The position numbers and the translations under genes are program-made. A stretch of 37,312 nucleotides of DNA from an uncultured Gammaproteobacteria bacterium (GTDB lineage Bacteria; Pseudomonadota; Gammaproteobacteria; Magnimaribacterales; Magnimaribacteraceae), in the NCBI GenBank assembly GCA_913042085.1, contig CAJWKH010000004.1, positions 1 to 37,312 on the forward strand, read 5' to 3'. The notes beneath the pieces were generated by a model. It saw nothing but the letters and a program-made list of their open reading frames with translations, was not told the DNA's origin and searched no databases. Shown in pieces: positions 17,205-27,476 of this stretch; positions within the stretch are counted from its first letter, which is position 1; every line of letters starts with the position of its first letter.

Positions 17205-18497
17205 ATGAAAGTTCTTAAGAGTATTTTTTTAATTCTTTTATTTATATCTTCTCAATCAACTCTGTCCCAACTAAGGATTGAGATTACTGGTGGTGCTGAA
17301 GATCCAATTAATATCGCTGTGGTTCCCATTGATTGGAGATTAGAGTTTCCTCAGGAAGAATATTTACATGAAATTATAAAAGACGACTTAGAGTCATTTG
17401 GTGAATTTAAAGTTTTGCCACCAAAGGGCATGCTTAGTTTTCCTTCAACCGAAGAGGAGGTCTTTTATCGTGATTGGAGATTGTTAAATGTAGATTATTT
17501 AGTTGTTGGGCATGCTAATAAATCTGAGATTGAAGGGGAACTCAAGATCTCTTACTTTATATTTGATATCGCTAGAGAAAGAGTAATACATAAAGCAATT
17601 ATGTCTGGTTCAATCAAGTCTATCAGAAGGGTAGCTCACAACATGAGCGACAAAATCTATGACAAGATCCAAGGCATTCCAGGAATATTCTCTACTAGAC
17701 TAGCCTATATTGATAAACCGTCAGCGGATGATAAAAATTATAATCTTAGAATATCTGACATTGATGGTTTCAATGGCATTTCTCTTTTCTCTTCTCCCCA
17801 ACCAATAATGTCTCCTAATTGGTCTCCTTTAGGAGATAGGATGGCTTACGTTTCTTTTGAAGAAGGGACCTCTAGAATTTTTATTCAAACTATTTCGACC
17901 GGAACAAGATCAGGAATAAAGCTAGAAAAGGGTATAAATAGCTCTCCTAATTGGTCTCCTAATGGAGCTAGATTAGCTGCAGTTTTATCTAAGGAAGGTA
18001 ATCCGGATATTTTTCTTTATGACCTGAAAAGAAAAAATTGGAGTCAAATAACTGAACATTTTGGAATAGACACTGAGCCTGATTGGTCTCCAGATGGTAA
18101 GTCATTACTTTTTACATCAAATAGATCAGGTTCTCCCCAAATTTATCAGGTAAACGTTAGAAGTAAAAGAGTTAAGAGATTAACCTTTGAAGGAACTTAT
18201 AACGCAAGGGCAAGATATTCACCTGATGGAAGGAGCATAGTTTTTGTTCATAGAAGGGATGGCGTTTTTCACATTGCAACTCAGAAGATTAGATCAGGAA
18301 AGGTTAGGATATTAACCGACACCTCTTTAGATGAGTCTCCAACTATTTCTCCTAACGGAAATGTAGTTATTTATGCTACCAAGAGAAAAGATGAAGATAT
18401 TTTGGCTGGTATTACTATTGACGGTAAAACTAAATTTATTCTTCCTTCTATAAGGGGGGAGGTGCGAGAGCCGGCATGGTCTCCTATATTAGATTAG
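17205..18497 (+). CDS. tolB: Tol-Pal system beta-propeller protein TolB (start ATG 17205)
   Basis: Signal peptide; repeated NWSPLGDRMAYVS / NWSPNGARLAAV / DWSPDGKSLLFTSNRSGSPQIY blades. Confidence 0.96.
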   Translation: MKVLKSIFLILLFISSQSTLSQLRIEITGGAEDPINIAVVPIDWRLEFPQEEYLHEIIKDDLESFGEFKVLPPKGMLSFPSTEEEVFYRDWRLLNVDYLVVGHANKSEIEGELKISYFIFDIARERVIHKAIMSGSIKSIRRVAHNMSDKIYDKIQGIPGIFSTRLAYIDKPSADDKNYNLRISDIDGFNGISLFSSPQPIMSPNWSPLGDRMAYVSFEEGTSRIFIQTISTGTRSGIKLEKGINSSPNWSPNGARLAAVLSKEGNPDIFLYDLKRKNWSQITEHFGIDTEPDWSPDGKSLLFTSNRSGSPQIYQVNVRSKRVKRLTFEGTYNARARYSPDGRSIVFVHRRDGVFHIATQKIRSGKVRILTDTSLDESPTISPNGNVVIYATKRKDEDILAGITIDGKTKFILPSIRGEVREPAWSPILD

Positions 18498-18511
18498 TAG
18501 AGAAATAGAAG

Positions 18512-18517
18512 TATAAT
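18512..18517 (+). promoter_or_regulatory. Candidate -10 (TATAAT) in the tolB-pal gap
   Basis: TATAAT 24 bp before pal ATG; weak -35 (TTAGAT); GGAGG SD at 18526-18530. Confidence 0.4.
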
Positions 18518-18536
18518 AAGCACTTGGAGGCAAACA

Positions 18537-19001
18537 ATGACATTAACTAAAAAATCATTACTTATTTCTCTTTCTTTCTTTATTGCAGCTTGCGGTTCTA
18601 TTTCTAATGAAAGAGCATCTGACGCAAGTGCTGTTTCCGCTTCAGCGTCTGGAGCTTATTCAGATCAAGGTATAACTTCAAGCAACGTTTTATACTTTGC
18701 TTATGACAAGTCTGATGTAAATTCAGAAGGAAGAGAGAAAATAAGGAATTTAGCTAAGATAATTAATAAGGAAGGTTTAAACGTAAGAATAGAAGGCCAC
18801 TGTGATGAAAGAGGTACTAGGGAATATAACCTAGCACTAGGTGAAAATAGGGCAAAAACAGTTGCGGAGTTATTGGTAATTAATGGTGTTTCTTCTTCAA
18901 AAATATCAACAGTTAGTTATGGTGAAGAAAAGCCTGCAGCATCGGGATCTAATGAAAACTCTTGGTCACAAAATAGAAGGGCTTTAATTAAAACCTTTTA
19001 A
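18537..19001 (+). CDS. pal: Peptidoglycan-associated lipoprotein Pal
   Basis: Lipobox FIAACG; VLYFAYDKSDV...GHCDERGTREYNLALGENRAKTV OmpA_C motif. Confidence 0.96.
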   Translation: MTLTKKSLLISLSFFIAACGSISNERASDASAVSASASGAYSDQGITSSNVLYFAYDKSDVNSEGREKIRNLAKIINKEGLNVRIEGHCDERGTREYNLALGENRAKTVAELLVINGVSSSKISTVSYGEEKPAASGSNENSWSQNRRALIKTF

Positions 19002-19007
19002 AAGGCT

Positions 19008-19694
19008 TTGAAAATAAAATATAAGTTTCTAATATTTTTTCTAGCTTTACCTTTAAATCTGTTTTCAGATCAAACAGATGAAGGTGTAGAACTTCTTTAT
19101 CAAAAAATTTCAGAATTAGAGAAAGAGATAGCTGAATTAAGAAGCCAGCTGGAAGAGAATTCTGTCTTAGTGGAGAGATCTTTAGAACTGCAACAGCAGA
19201 GATATTTAGATTTAGATTCTAGGATGTTAGAATTATCTTCTAATGAAAAAAACATCGTCTCTGAGAGTTCTGAAGAAAGCCTTGCAATAAGCTATGAGCA
19301 AGAAGAAAAGCTTCTATACAAAAATGCATTAGAACTGTTTGAAGCTTCTCGTTATGCAGAAGCATTAGAAATTTTTTCTGAGGTGATTATTTCTTACCCA
19401 GATGGGATTTATACTCCTGATGCCTACTTTTGGTCTGGGGAGCTTTTTTTAACGCAAGGGCTATATGAAGATGCAAAATTAAGTTATGCAAAAGTATTTG
19501 AACAATTCCCTGATCATGTAAGGTCGGCAGATTCTCTTTATAAGCTTGGAGAAATTTATAGAATAGATTCAGATCTTATTGAGGCAACTAATTATTATGA
19601 AAGAGTGATTTCTCTTTTTCCTGATTCCGGAGCTGCTCAATTATCAAAAAAATCTATAAAAATAATCACAGAAGAGTCGAATTTAATTGATTAA
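19008..19694 (+). CDS. cpoB: Cell division coordinator CpoB (YbgF), TTG start
   Basis: Signal peptide, coiled coil, three TPR repeats; downstream of pal. Confidence 0.93.
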   Translation: MKIKYKFLIFFLALPLNLFSDQTDEGVELLYQKISELEKEIAELRSQLEENSVLVERSLELQQQRYLDLDSRMLELSSNEKNIVSESSEESLAISYEQEEKLLYKNALELFEASRYAEALEIFSEVIISYPDGIYTPDAYFWSGELFLTQGLYEDAKLSYAKVFEQFPDHVRSADSLYKLGEIYRIDSDLIEATNYYERVISLFPDSGAAQLSKKSIKIITEESNLID

Positions 19695-19719
19695 AACATT
19701 AATATACGCTTTTTTTCTC

Positions 19720-19795
19720 GGGCCGTTAGCTCAGTCGGTAGAGCAGTTCGCTTTTAACGAATTGGTCCTGCGTTCGAGTCGCAGACGGCCCACCA
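19720..19795 (+). tRNA. tRNA-Lys (anticodon TTT), CCA encoded
   Basis: GGGCCGT...ACGGCCC acceptor stem, CTTTTAA anticodon loop, GTTCGAGTC T-arm, ACCA 3' end. Confidence 0.97.
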
Positions 19796-19802
19796 CTTTT
19801 GA

Positions 19803-20162
19803 ATGAAGATTCTATTGATATGTTTAGGGGGCTCATTAGGAGCTTTGTCTAGATATTATCTCGCTGAAGCACTTAATAAAATAACCTTAATTAATATTCC
19901 AATAGGAATCTTAGGAGTAAATTTCATAGGTTGTTTTGTGCTAGGTCTTCTGATTAATTACTTAGATCCTAAATTTGAGAATATATATAACCCTCTTTTA
20001 TTTGTTGGATTTTTAGGAGCTTTTACAACTTTCTCAGCCTTTTCAAAAGAGACAATTAATTTAATTTCTTCTGGCAATTTATTGTTAGCATCTACTTATA
20101 TCTTTTTAACGGTTTTTTTCTGCCTTATTGGCACTTGGTTCGGGATGCTAATCTCGAAGTAA
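19803..20162 (+). CDS. crcB: CrcB/Fluc family fluoride channel
   Basis: GGSLGALSRYYLAE, GVNFIGCFVLGLL, GFLGAFTTFSAFSKE. Confidence 0.94.
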   Translation: MKILLICLGGSLGALSRYYLAEALNKITLINIPIGILGVNFIGCFVLGLLINYLDPKFENIYNPLLFVGFLGAFTTFSAFSKETINLISSGNLLLASTYIFLTVFFCLIGTWFGMLISK

Positions 20163-20164
20163 GG

Positions 20165-20728
20165 TTAATTAATCTTTAGTCCTTTGGTATCTCGCATTAT
20201 TTGTCTATAGCTGTATCCTCTTAGACCTTCTTCAGTTAAAAGCTGAGAAGCTTTCTTTCTGAGCCAAGTTATACCTTTGTTTGGATTATCCGTCGATAAC
20301 TCTTTTATTGTATGGACTATTTTTTCTTTTTTTAATGCAGAATTAATTGAAGATGTTTTTGATTCCAACGTTTTAAAGTTTGGATTTATTTCTTCAGGTA
20401 AATAGCCCTTAATATTTGCCACTTCCAGAGCATCCATCATCAACATAGTGTTGTATACAATATTGTTCACTCTAGGATTCCGTTCCATTTCTTCTAAAAT
20501 TAACTTAGCTCTGAAGATTAGATGCGCTGCCAATCTAAGTCTTTCAGAAATATCTTCACTATCAAGCATCAAGACAATATCATCCCAGCTTGTTGATAAG
20601 TTAGATTCAGCAAGTATCTCAGCTGCTGCAGCAGCTAAATCTTTTATATTTTTAACTGGATCTAAATCTTCAATTACTTCTTGAAGTAATTTAGGTGAGA
20701 TATTGAGAGAAGGTTCTTTAGAGGGCAT
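20165..20728 (-). CDS. Hypothetical protein (187 aa), no recognised family
   Basis: Long ORF, convergent with crcB; predicted largely helical; C-terminal GYSYRQIMRDTKG looks HTH-like. Confidence 0.75.
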   Translation of the reverse strand: MPSKEPSLNISPKLLQEVIEDLDPVKNIKDLAAAAAEILAESNLSTSWDDIVLMLDSEDISERLRLAAHLIFRAKLILEEMERNPRVNNIVYNTMLMMDALEVANIKGYLPEEINPNFKTLESKTSSINSALKKEKIVHTIKELSTDNPNKGITWLRKKASQLLTEEGLRGYSYRQIMRDTKGLKIN

Positions 20729-20783
20729 AATAATTCTTCTTTTATCTTAACGATTGTTGTTTAATTATTAAATAGATTTTTAT

Positions 20784-21134
20784 ATGTATATTGGTTTAAA
20801 AATATTATTAACTGCCTTAATAGTAGTAACTGTCTCTGAAATATCTAGAAGATCAACTATCATTGCTGGGATTATTGCTTCTATTCCATTGACTTCTTTG
20901 CTTGCCATCATCTGGATATATTTTGAAACCAGCGACTTAGAAAATATTAAGAATCTATCCGGTAATATATTAATGATGATACCACCTTCACTGACCTTTT
21001 TTATTTGCTTACCATTATTCATTGATATGAAAATTGAGTTTTATGTATCTGTTTTCCTTTCAATTGTTGTAACAGCATTGGTCTATTGGCTATATTTCTA
21101 TATATTGGGAATATTTGGGATTAATCTGAATTAA
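20784..21134 (+). CDS. DUF3147-like small membrane protein
   Basis: Hydrophobic; LTALIVVTVSEISRRSTIIAGIIASIPLTSLLAIIWIYFET. Confidence 0.7.
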   Translation: MYIGLKILLTALIVVTVSEISRRSTIIAGIIASIPLTSLLAIIWIYFETSDLENIKNLSGNILMMIPPSLTFFICLPLFIDMKIEFYVSVFLSIVVTALVYWLYFYILGIFGINLN

Positions 21135-21147
21135 GAAGGAGGGTAAT

Positions 21148-21417
21148 GTGAAGTTATTTATGGTGCATGTGGGGTATTACGATAAATCTATAGGAGAAGG
21201 CCTGTATGAGACACATTTAAACTATTTTGTTGCTGCTGAAGATGCAAAAGATGCAAAGAATAAAGCTCATCAATTGTCTGAATTTCAAGAAAGGTCCATG
21301 CATATTGACGGAATGAAAGAGATTTCAAGTGTTGATGGTTATAAGGTTTCATTAGAAAAGGATGAAGGATCTGAATTAGGACAGGTTATATCTTACGACG
21401 ACACAAAGAACTTATAA
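21148..21417 (+). CDS. DUF1543-like protein
   Basis: MKLFMVHVGYYD...YETHLNYFVAAEDAKDAKNKAHQ. Confidence 0.65.
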   Translation: MKLFMVHVGYYDKSIGEGLYETHLNYFVAAEDAKDAKNKAHQLSEFQERSMHIDGMKEISSVDGYKVSLEKDEGSELGQVISYDDTKNL

Positions 21418-21418
21418 A

Positions 21419-21760
21419 ATGACAGATACTTTATTTAAAAAGATAATTGATAGAGAGATACCCGCAGACATTGTTTATGAAGATGATGATTGTTTAGTTT
21501 TTAAGGATATTAATCCAGTAGCTCCAATACATTTATTAATTATTCCTAAGAAACAAATAGAAAAAGTAGCAGATGCGAAACTAACAGATAAAGACCTTTT
21601 AGGTCATCTTATGCTGGTAGCTGGAAATGTGGCCAGAGATCTTGGCGTAGAAGAAGCGTTCAGGCTTGTAGTTAATAATGGTTCTGGAGCCCAACAAACT
21701 GTATTCCATTTACATATTCATCTAATCGCAGGAAGAGAATTTAATTGGCCTCCTGGTTAA
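21419..21760 (+). CDS. HIT family (HinT-like) protein
   Basis: LFKKIIDREIPADIVYEDDDCLVFKDINPVAPIHLLIIPK; triad HLHIHLIAG. Confidence 0.95.
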   Translation: MTDTLFKKIIDREIPADIVYEDDDCLVFKDINPVAPIHLLIIPKKQIEKVADAKLTDKDLLGHLMLVAGNVARDLGVEEAFRLVVNNGSGAQQTVFHLHIHLIAGREFNWPPG

Positions 21761-23199
21761 GTTGATTTTAATGCCTCTATAGATTTATGTGACCTTTCTA
21801 TCTTATTGTGAATTGTTTCTGTTAATTGAAAATTATTTCCTACAAGCTCAAGAGCCATTCTTAGATGTTTTAAAGAAGTCTCGTACGATCCCGTTAAGTA
21901 GAAATATTCTGCCCTTGATAGATGTAATCCAATTATATTTTTATCAAGTCCTTGAACCTCAGCTAGCCAATACCAAATCTGAGGATCGCTAGGCCTTTTT
22001 AAAGTTAAAATTCTCAGTACTTCTTCACCTTTTTCATAATCTCCTTTGTTCATAAGAATTCGGTTATAAAGCATTGATATAGGATAGTTATTAGGGTTCA
22101 GTTGCAATAAAGAAACTGCAAGAGCTTCCGCTTCAAAATAGTTTGCAGCAGCTATATGGACTTCCAATATTCCTATTTGAATGAGTAAATTATCTTTATC
22201 CTTATTTAAAGAATTTCTCATAAACTGAAGTGCATCTTCATGATCGTTATTCTTAGAATGCGCTAAAGCAAGTCCATATTCGGCTATTAAGCTTTCTTTA
22301 TTAGATTTTGCTCTTCTCAGGCCTTGATCAAATTGTCTAATAGCTTGACGGGGAAGTTGAGCAAAATGTACCACAGATCTAGCTTTTACTAATTCGTACT
22401 CTAATGCGTTTCTGTAATTTGAGCCTTCAAATTCCCTTGCCCGTGATTGAGCATCACTTATTCTTTTTTTAGTCAATGGATGAGACCTTAAGAATTCGAG
22501 CTCATTTGAACCAGAAAGCCTACTTAAGGATTGCAGTTTTTCAAACATATAGGACATACTAAAGGGATCAAAACCAGCAGAAATAAGATTTTTAAATCCA
22601 ATTCTGTCAGCTTCCTGTTCATCTCCTCTACTAAAAGATAATGCTTGTTGGGTGATAGCTTGCTGTCCTGCAAGGATAGCATTAGGGTTGCTTGTTGCAC
22701 CTGCAAGGGCGACGCTTGCAAGTATCATCAGAGAGTTAGCTAAACTCCTATCTTTTTGCCTTTGCATTCTTCTAGCAAAATGCCTCTGACTTAGGTGAGC
22801 TAATTCATGAGATAAAACCGATGCCAATTCCCCTTCTGTATTTGAATGGAATATTAGACCCGCATTTATTCCTATTATCCCTCCTGGTGCTGCAAAAGCA
22901 TTTATAGACTTTTCATCTATTAAGGCTATTTCAAGACGCCTATCTCTAAGTTCACTATATTCAGCGAGCCTATAAACTAAGTGTTCGGCATAATCTTGTG
23001 TAACTGGATCTGAGTATTCTGGGATACTTCTTCTAAGTTGGGCCATATAAAGCCTTCCTAAATTATATTCGGAGGCTATAGAAATAGCAGAAGAAGATGC
23101 ATCTCCCAAAACAGGCAATTTTTCTTCTTCTGAGTTAAGTTCTAAAGAAATTACTACAGTCAAAAGAAGACTGAAAATAGATATATTGATTCGACTCAT
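21757..23199 (-). CDS. bepA: M48 family metalloprotease with TPRs (BepA/YfgC-like)
   Basis: VLSHELAHLSQRHFARR HExxH motif, NAFAAPGGIIGINAGL, EQEADRIGF; TPR-like C-terminus. Confidence 0.92.
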   Translation of the reverse strand: MSRINISIFSLLLTVVISLELNSEEEKLPVLGDASSSAISIASEYNLGRLYMAQLRRSIPEYSDPVTQDYAEHLVYRLAEYSELRDRRLEIALIDEKSINAFAAPGGIIGINAGLIFHSNTEGELASVLSHELAHLSQRHFARRMQRQKDRSLANSLMILASVALAGATSNPNAILAGQQAITQQALSFSRGDEQEADRIGFKNLISAGFDPFSMSYMFEKLQSLSRLSGSNELEFLRSHPLTKKRISDAQSRAREFEGSNYRNALEYELVKARSVVHFAQLPRQAIRQFDQGLRRAKSNKESLIAEYGLALAHSKNNDHEDALQFMRNSLNKDKDNLLIQIGILEVHIAAANYFEAEALAVSLLQLNPNNYPISMLYNRILMNKGDYEKGEEVLRILTLKRPSDPQIWYWLAEVQGLDKNIIGLHLSRAEYFYLTGSYETSLKHLRMALELVGNNFQLTETIHNKIERSHKSIEALKST

Positions 23200-23291
23200 A
23201 CTCTTTTCTTCTATAATATCAAACTACTATAATTTAAATGAATTGTTTAGACTTCTTGGAGTTTATCAAGTTCCACAAAAGAGAATAACAA

Positions 23292-24332
23292 ATGAGTGAT
23301 TTTTTTAATAAATTCTTCAATAGATTCTTTTCAAATGAAGAATCAGTTTATTTTGCTATTTTATTAGTAAGTTCGTTTGTCTTTATTCTCTTATTTGGAA
23401 ATGTACTTCTTCCAGTTATTATTAGTTTAGTCATTGCCTTCCTTTTAAATGGTTTGATGGTGACATTAATCTCATTTAATCTCTCAAAAAGAATATCTTT
23501 TTTAATAACATTAGTAATCTTTTTTGGTTTTTATATGAGTTTATTTATAGCTCTTCCTTCATTAGGCTCTCAGATAAATAATCTTTTACAAAATTTACCT
23601 ACTATTGTTGCTTCATTTCAAGAAACATTATCAAGCATGAATAACTATTTTTCTGAAGAAGACATCGAATTAATATTTTCTAATCTTAGTTCCCAGATTA
23701 GCAATCTTTTGTCGTCTGCCCTTGGCCAGCTAGCTGGAACTGTTAGTCTTATGTTCAATGCAATCTTATATGCAATTATGATCCCTTTGATGGTGTTTTT
23801 CTTTTTAAAAGATAAAGAAGAGCTTATACCTCTAACTGCATCATTGTTACCTAAAGAAAATGATTTCATGAAGACTGTATTTACTGAGATGAACGGTCAA
23901 TTATTCAACTATGTAACAGGAAAGTTTATAGAGATGGTTATAGTGGCCACATTCTCTTATATTGTATTTGCCTCTTTAGGTCTTCCTTACGCCGTTTTAA
24001 TTTCCATTTTAGTAGGATTGTCGGTAATTATTCCTATTTTTGGTGCAATTCTTGTAACTATACCTGTCGTTTTAATTGGACTGTATGAATGGGGACTAAC
24101 AGAAAATTTTTATTGGCTTTTAGGTCTTTATTTAACAATCCAGATGTTAGATGGCAATGTCTTAGTGCCTTTATTATTTTCTAGTAGAAACAATCTTCAC
24201 CCAGTAATTATCATAATTGCAGTTTTATTCTTTGGAGGAATATGGGGATTCTGGGGACTTTTCTTTGCTATACCTTTAGCTACTTTTATAAAGGCAATTA
24301 TAAATTCGTGGCCTGAACCAATAACAGACTGA
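23292..24332 (+). CDS. AI-2E transporter family (PerM-like) permease
   Basis: Many TM segments; GLPYAVLISILVGLSVIIPIFGAILVTIPV; LLFSSRNNLHPVIIIIAVLFFGGIWGFWGLFFAIPLATFIKA. Confidence 0.92.
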   Translation: MSDFFNKFFNRFFSNEESVYFAILLVSSFVFILLFGNVLLPVIISLVIAFLLNGLMVTLISFNLSKRISFLITLVIFFGFYMSLFIALPSLGSQINNLLQNLPTIVASFQETLSSMNNYFSEEDIELIFSNLSSQISNLLSSALGQLAGTVSLMFNAILYAIMIPLMVFFFLKDKEELIPLTASLLPKENDFMKTVFTEMNGQLFNYVTGKFIEMVIVATFSYIVFASLGLPYAVLISILVGLSVIIPIFGAILVTIPVVLIGLYEWGLTENFYWLLGLYLTIQMLDGNVLVPLLFSSRNNLHPVIIIIAVLFFGGIWGFWGLFFAIPLATFIKAIINSWPEPITD

Positions 24333-24334
24333 GA

Positions 24335-24802
24335 TTAGAGTTCTTTTGCAGATTCTAGAACTTCTTTAGCATGCCCGGTTACTTTAACTTTTCTCCATTC
24401 TTGAGCTAATTTGCCGTTAGCATCTATTAGAAAAGTACTCCTTTCTATGCCCATATATTTTCTTCCATACATACTCTTTTCTTTTATCACGTCGTACTGT
24501 TTACATATTTTCTCATCTGGATCAGATATTAATTCGAAGTTAAATTTTTCTTTTGATTTAAAATTTTCATGAGATTTTATAGATTCTCTAGATAAACCAA
24601 AGATTACAGTATTGGCTTTAGTAAATTGACTTTTAAGGTCTCTAAAATCTTGCCCTTCAGTAGTACAGCCGGGAGTACTGTCTTTGGGGTAAAAGTATAA
24701 AACAACATTGTGACCTTTAAGGTCAGACAGATTAACTTCTTTATTACTAGTACAGGGCCCTTTAAAGATAGGCGCTTTGTTATTTATTTTTGGTTTTGGC
24801 AT
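24335..24802 (-). CDS. bcp: Thioredoxin-dependent peroxiredoxin (BCP)
   Basis: VVLYFYPKDSTPGCTTEGQDFRDL catalytic motif. Confidence 0.95.
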   Translation of the reverse strand: MPKPKINNKAPIFKGPCTSNKEVNLSDLKGHNVVLYFYPKDSTPGCTTEGQDFRDLKSQFTKANTVIFGLSRESIKSHENFKSKEKFNFELISDPDEKICKQYDVIKEKSMYGRKYMGIERSTFLIDANGKLAQEWRKVKVTGHAKEVLESAKEL

Positions 24803-24866
24803 GTATCCTCCTATACAATCAATTTATAATACGAAATAAGTTTATCATCTGATAAAGAATTATTTA

Positions 24867-25763
24867 ATGTTCAATTTAGAAGGATCAATTGTAGCTTTAG
24901 TTACTCCGATGGATGGGGATGGAGCGATTGACTGGCAGGCTTTTAAGGACCTGATTGAGTGGCATATTAGTTCTGGCAGCTCTGGGCTTGTAATTGTTGG
25001 CACTACTGGAGAATCAGCCACTTTAGATGTAGCTGAACACGTTCAGGTAATAGAAAATTCTGTAAAGACTGCAGACGGAAGAATAAAGATTATTGCTGGT
25101 ACTGGAGCAAATTCAACGAAAGAAGCTGTCTATTTAACTAATTCAGCAAAGTCTGCAGGAGCGGATGCAGCACTTTTAGTTACCCCTTATTACAATAGAC
25201 CTTCTCAAGAAGGTCTATATAGACACTATTCTTGTATTGCAGATGAAGTTCTCTTACCTCAGATTCTTTATAACGTTCCTTCAAGAACAGGTTGTGATTT
25301 GCTTACTGAAACAGTTCTAAAATTAGTTCCTCATGATAACGTTGTAGGATTAAAAGATGCAACGGGTGACTTAGCCAGATTAGAAGAAATTCTTTCTGGA
25401 TTAGCAAAATTAAAAAGACATGATTTTATTCTCTATTCCGGTGATGATCTTACTGCAACACAATTCATGTTAAAAGGAGGGTCAGGAACCATATCAGTTA
25501 CAGCTAATGTTGTCCCCTCTCGAATTGCTGAAATATGCAATCAAGCTCTTTCAAAAAACAGTCAGATTGCAAATAAACTAGATCTAGAACTAAAAGAGCT
25601 TAATGAAATTTTATTCATTGAATCCAACCCCATTCCTGTAAAATGGATCCTTAATAGGTTAGGCAGAATACCAGGAGGTTTAAGGTTACCATTGGTTGGA
25701 TTAGACAATAAATTTCATGATAAAACTGAACTAATATTAAAAAAACTAAGTCTATTGAATTAA
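24867..25763 (+). CDS. dapA: 4-hydroxy-tetrahydrodipicolinate synthase
   Basis: IVALVTPMDGDGAIDW, GTTGESATL, VTPYYNRPSQEGLYRHY, ILYNVPSRTG. Confidence 0.98.
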   Translation: MFNLEGSIVALVTPMDGDGAIDWQAFKDLIEWHISSGSSGLVIVGTTGESATLDVAEHVQVIENSVKTADGRIKIIAGTGANSTKEAVYLTNSAKSAGADAALLVTPYYNRPSQEGLYRHYSCIADEVLLPQILYNVPSRTGCDLLTETVLKLVPHDNVVGLKDATGDLARLEEILSGLAKLKRHDFILYSGDDLTATQFMLKGGSGTISVTANVVPSRIAEICNQALSKNSQIANKLDLELKELNEILFIESNPIPVKWILNRLGRIPGGLRLPLVGLDNKFHDKTELILKKLSLLN

Positions 25764-25765
25764 AG

Positions 25766-26749
25766 ATGACCATTATTAAATCATTACTATTAACCTTCTC
25801 TCTGATATTCCTTACGGCCTGTAGTTATTTCTTAACAGATCACAAGAATGATTATTTGAAAGAAAAACAAACTGAATCTATCGTATTAACTGACGACCAA
25901 TCTTCTAGACCGATAGTGGACTATTTCCCTATCAATACTGAAAACAATGACCAAGTTGGTTTGGCTTATGAAATACCCATGCCCCAACAAGTTTTTTCTT
26001 CCGGGACATCCAATGAAGTGAGAATGCATAAATTAGGTGAATTAAGATGGGTTTATGTAGAAACCTTACCAAGCAGCGCTTGGCCTGTGATGAAAGATTT
26101 TTGGACCTCAAGTAGCTATGGTTTATCTCTTAGCAATCCAAATACTGGAATTATAGAAAGTAAGGCTATGGAGAGTTTAGGAAATAATTCTAAGTTGATT
26201 ATGAAAATTGAACATGGGATTAGACAAGCAAGTTCAGAAGTTTTTGTATCGCATGTAGTCCAGCTAAATGGAGATTGGGTTAGGGTTTCTGAAGAAGATA
26301 ATCTAGAAGCAGAAGTTTTAAGACAAGTATTGGATTATTTTGCCTCTTCCCCATCTTCTGGAGGAACATCGTTAGTAGCATTAAATTTGAATTACGGTCA
26401 AAAGGCTGTTCTTAAACAATCAGATGATAATAAAGATAGTTTTATAGAGCTTAATTTAGAGTACGCTAGGTCTTGGGCAGCGGTCGATAGGGCATTAAAG
26501 GAAGCCCTCATAACAGTTAACGATTTAGATAGAGATCAGGGTGTTTTCTTTGTAGAATTTTCTAAACAAGAAGAAGAAAAAGGTTTTATTAGAAGATTGT
26601 TTTCAGGTGAATCTTTTAAAGGTAAATATCAAGTTATAGTTCAAGAAGTAAATGATAATACTTGTATGGTAACAATAGTTTCAGACGGTGAAGACTCAAA
26701 ATTATATGAAAGAGATCTTCTTTCAGAAATCAATCAATCATTATCTTAA
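25766..26749 (+). CDS. bamC: Outer membrane assembly lipoprotein BamC (NlpB)
   Basis: Lipobox LTACS; between dapA and purC; NlpB-like architecture. Confidence 0.87.
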   Translation: MTIIKSLLLTFSLIFLTACSYFLTDHKNDYLKEKQTESIVLTDDQSSRPIVDYFPINTENNDQVGLAYEIPMPQQVFSSGTSNEVRMHKLGELRWVYVETLPSSAWPVMKDFWTSSSYGLSLSNPNTGIIESKAMESLGNNSKLIMKIEHGIRQASSEVFVSHVVQLNGDWVRVSEEDNLEAEVLRQVLDYFASSPSSGGTSLVALNLNYGQKAVLKQSDDNKDSFIELNLEYARSWAAVDRALKEALITVNDLDRDQGVFFVEFSKQEEEKGFIRRLFSGESFKGKYQVIVQEVNDNTCMVTIVSDGEDSKLYERDLLSEINQSLS

Positions 26750-26755
26750 ATAATT

Positions 26756-27472
26756 ATGGAAAATATAGAAAAAGGAGAGTTAATAACCACTGGCAAAGCT
26801 AAGTCTTTATATTCTACTAATCAAGATGACTATTTAGTTATGCATTATAGAGATGATACTTCTGCTTTTGATGGAAAGAAGATAGAAAGCTTAGAAGGAA
26901 AGGGGACTATTAATAATAAATTTAACGCATTTATTATGGAATATCTTGAAAAAGAAGGCATACCTACTCATTTCGAAGAACTTCTTTCTGAAACTGATAG
27001 TTTAGTTAAGAAACTTGAAATGGCACCAGTTGAATGCGTGGTAAGAAATGTTGCTGCTGGAAGTATTTGTAAAAGATTGGGTCTTGAAGAAGGGATAGAC
27101 TTAAATCCCCCTACTTTTGAGTTTTTCTATAAAGATGATGATTTAGGTGACCCTATGATAAATGAATATCATATAAAGTCATTTGGCTGGGCAACCTCAG
27201 AACAAGTTAAACAAATGCAACAGAAGACTTTTCAAGTTAATGACTCGTTAAAAAAAATTTTTTCTGATGCAGGGATGATACTTGTTGATTACAAGCTAGA
27301 ATTCGGTTCATTTAAAGGGGATTTACTGCTTGGTGATGAATTCACGCCAGATGGCTGCAGGGTCTGGGACGTTGAGACTAGAGAAAAACTAGACAAAGAC
27401 AGATTCCGTCAAGGTCTGGGAGATGTGGTTGAATCCTACCAAATAATGGCAAAACGCTTAGGGGTAATTTAA
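26756..27472 (+). CDS. purC: Phosphoribosylaminoimidazole-succinocarboxamide synthase
   Basis: [50 protein letters not shown]. Confidence 0.97.
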   Translation: MENIEKGELITTGKAKSLYSTNQDDYLVMHYRDDTSAFDGKKIESLEGKGTINNKFNAFIMEYLEKEGIPTHFEELLSETDSLVKKLEMAPVECVVRNVAAGSICKRLGLEEGIDLNPPTFEFFYKDDDLGDPMINEYHIKSFGWATSEQVKQMQQKTFQVNDSLKKIFSDAGMILVDYKLEFGSFKGDLLLGDEFTPDGCRVWDVETREKLDKDRFRQGLGDVVESYQIMAKRLGVI

Positions 27473-27476
27473 GAAG

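Noticed and set aside
20448-20684. Ser/Ala-rich 78-aa + ORF antisense to the hypothetical protein
   Set aside because: No RBS or family signal; low-complexity composition suggests shadow ORF.
24841-24856. TTTATCATCTGATAAA inverted repeat upstream of dapA
   Set aside because: Six-bp AT-rich stem; too weak to call an operator or terminator.
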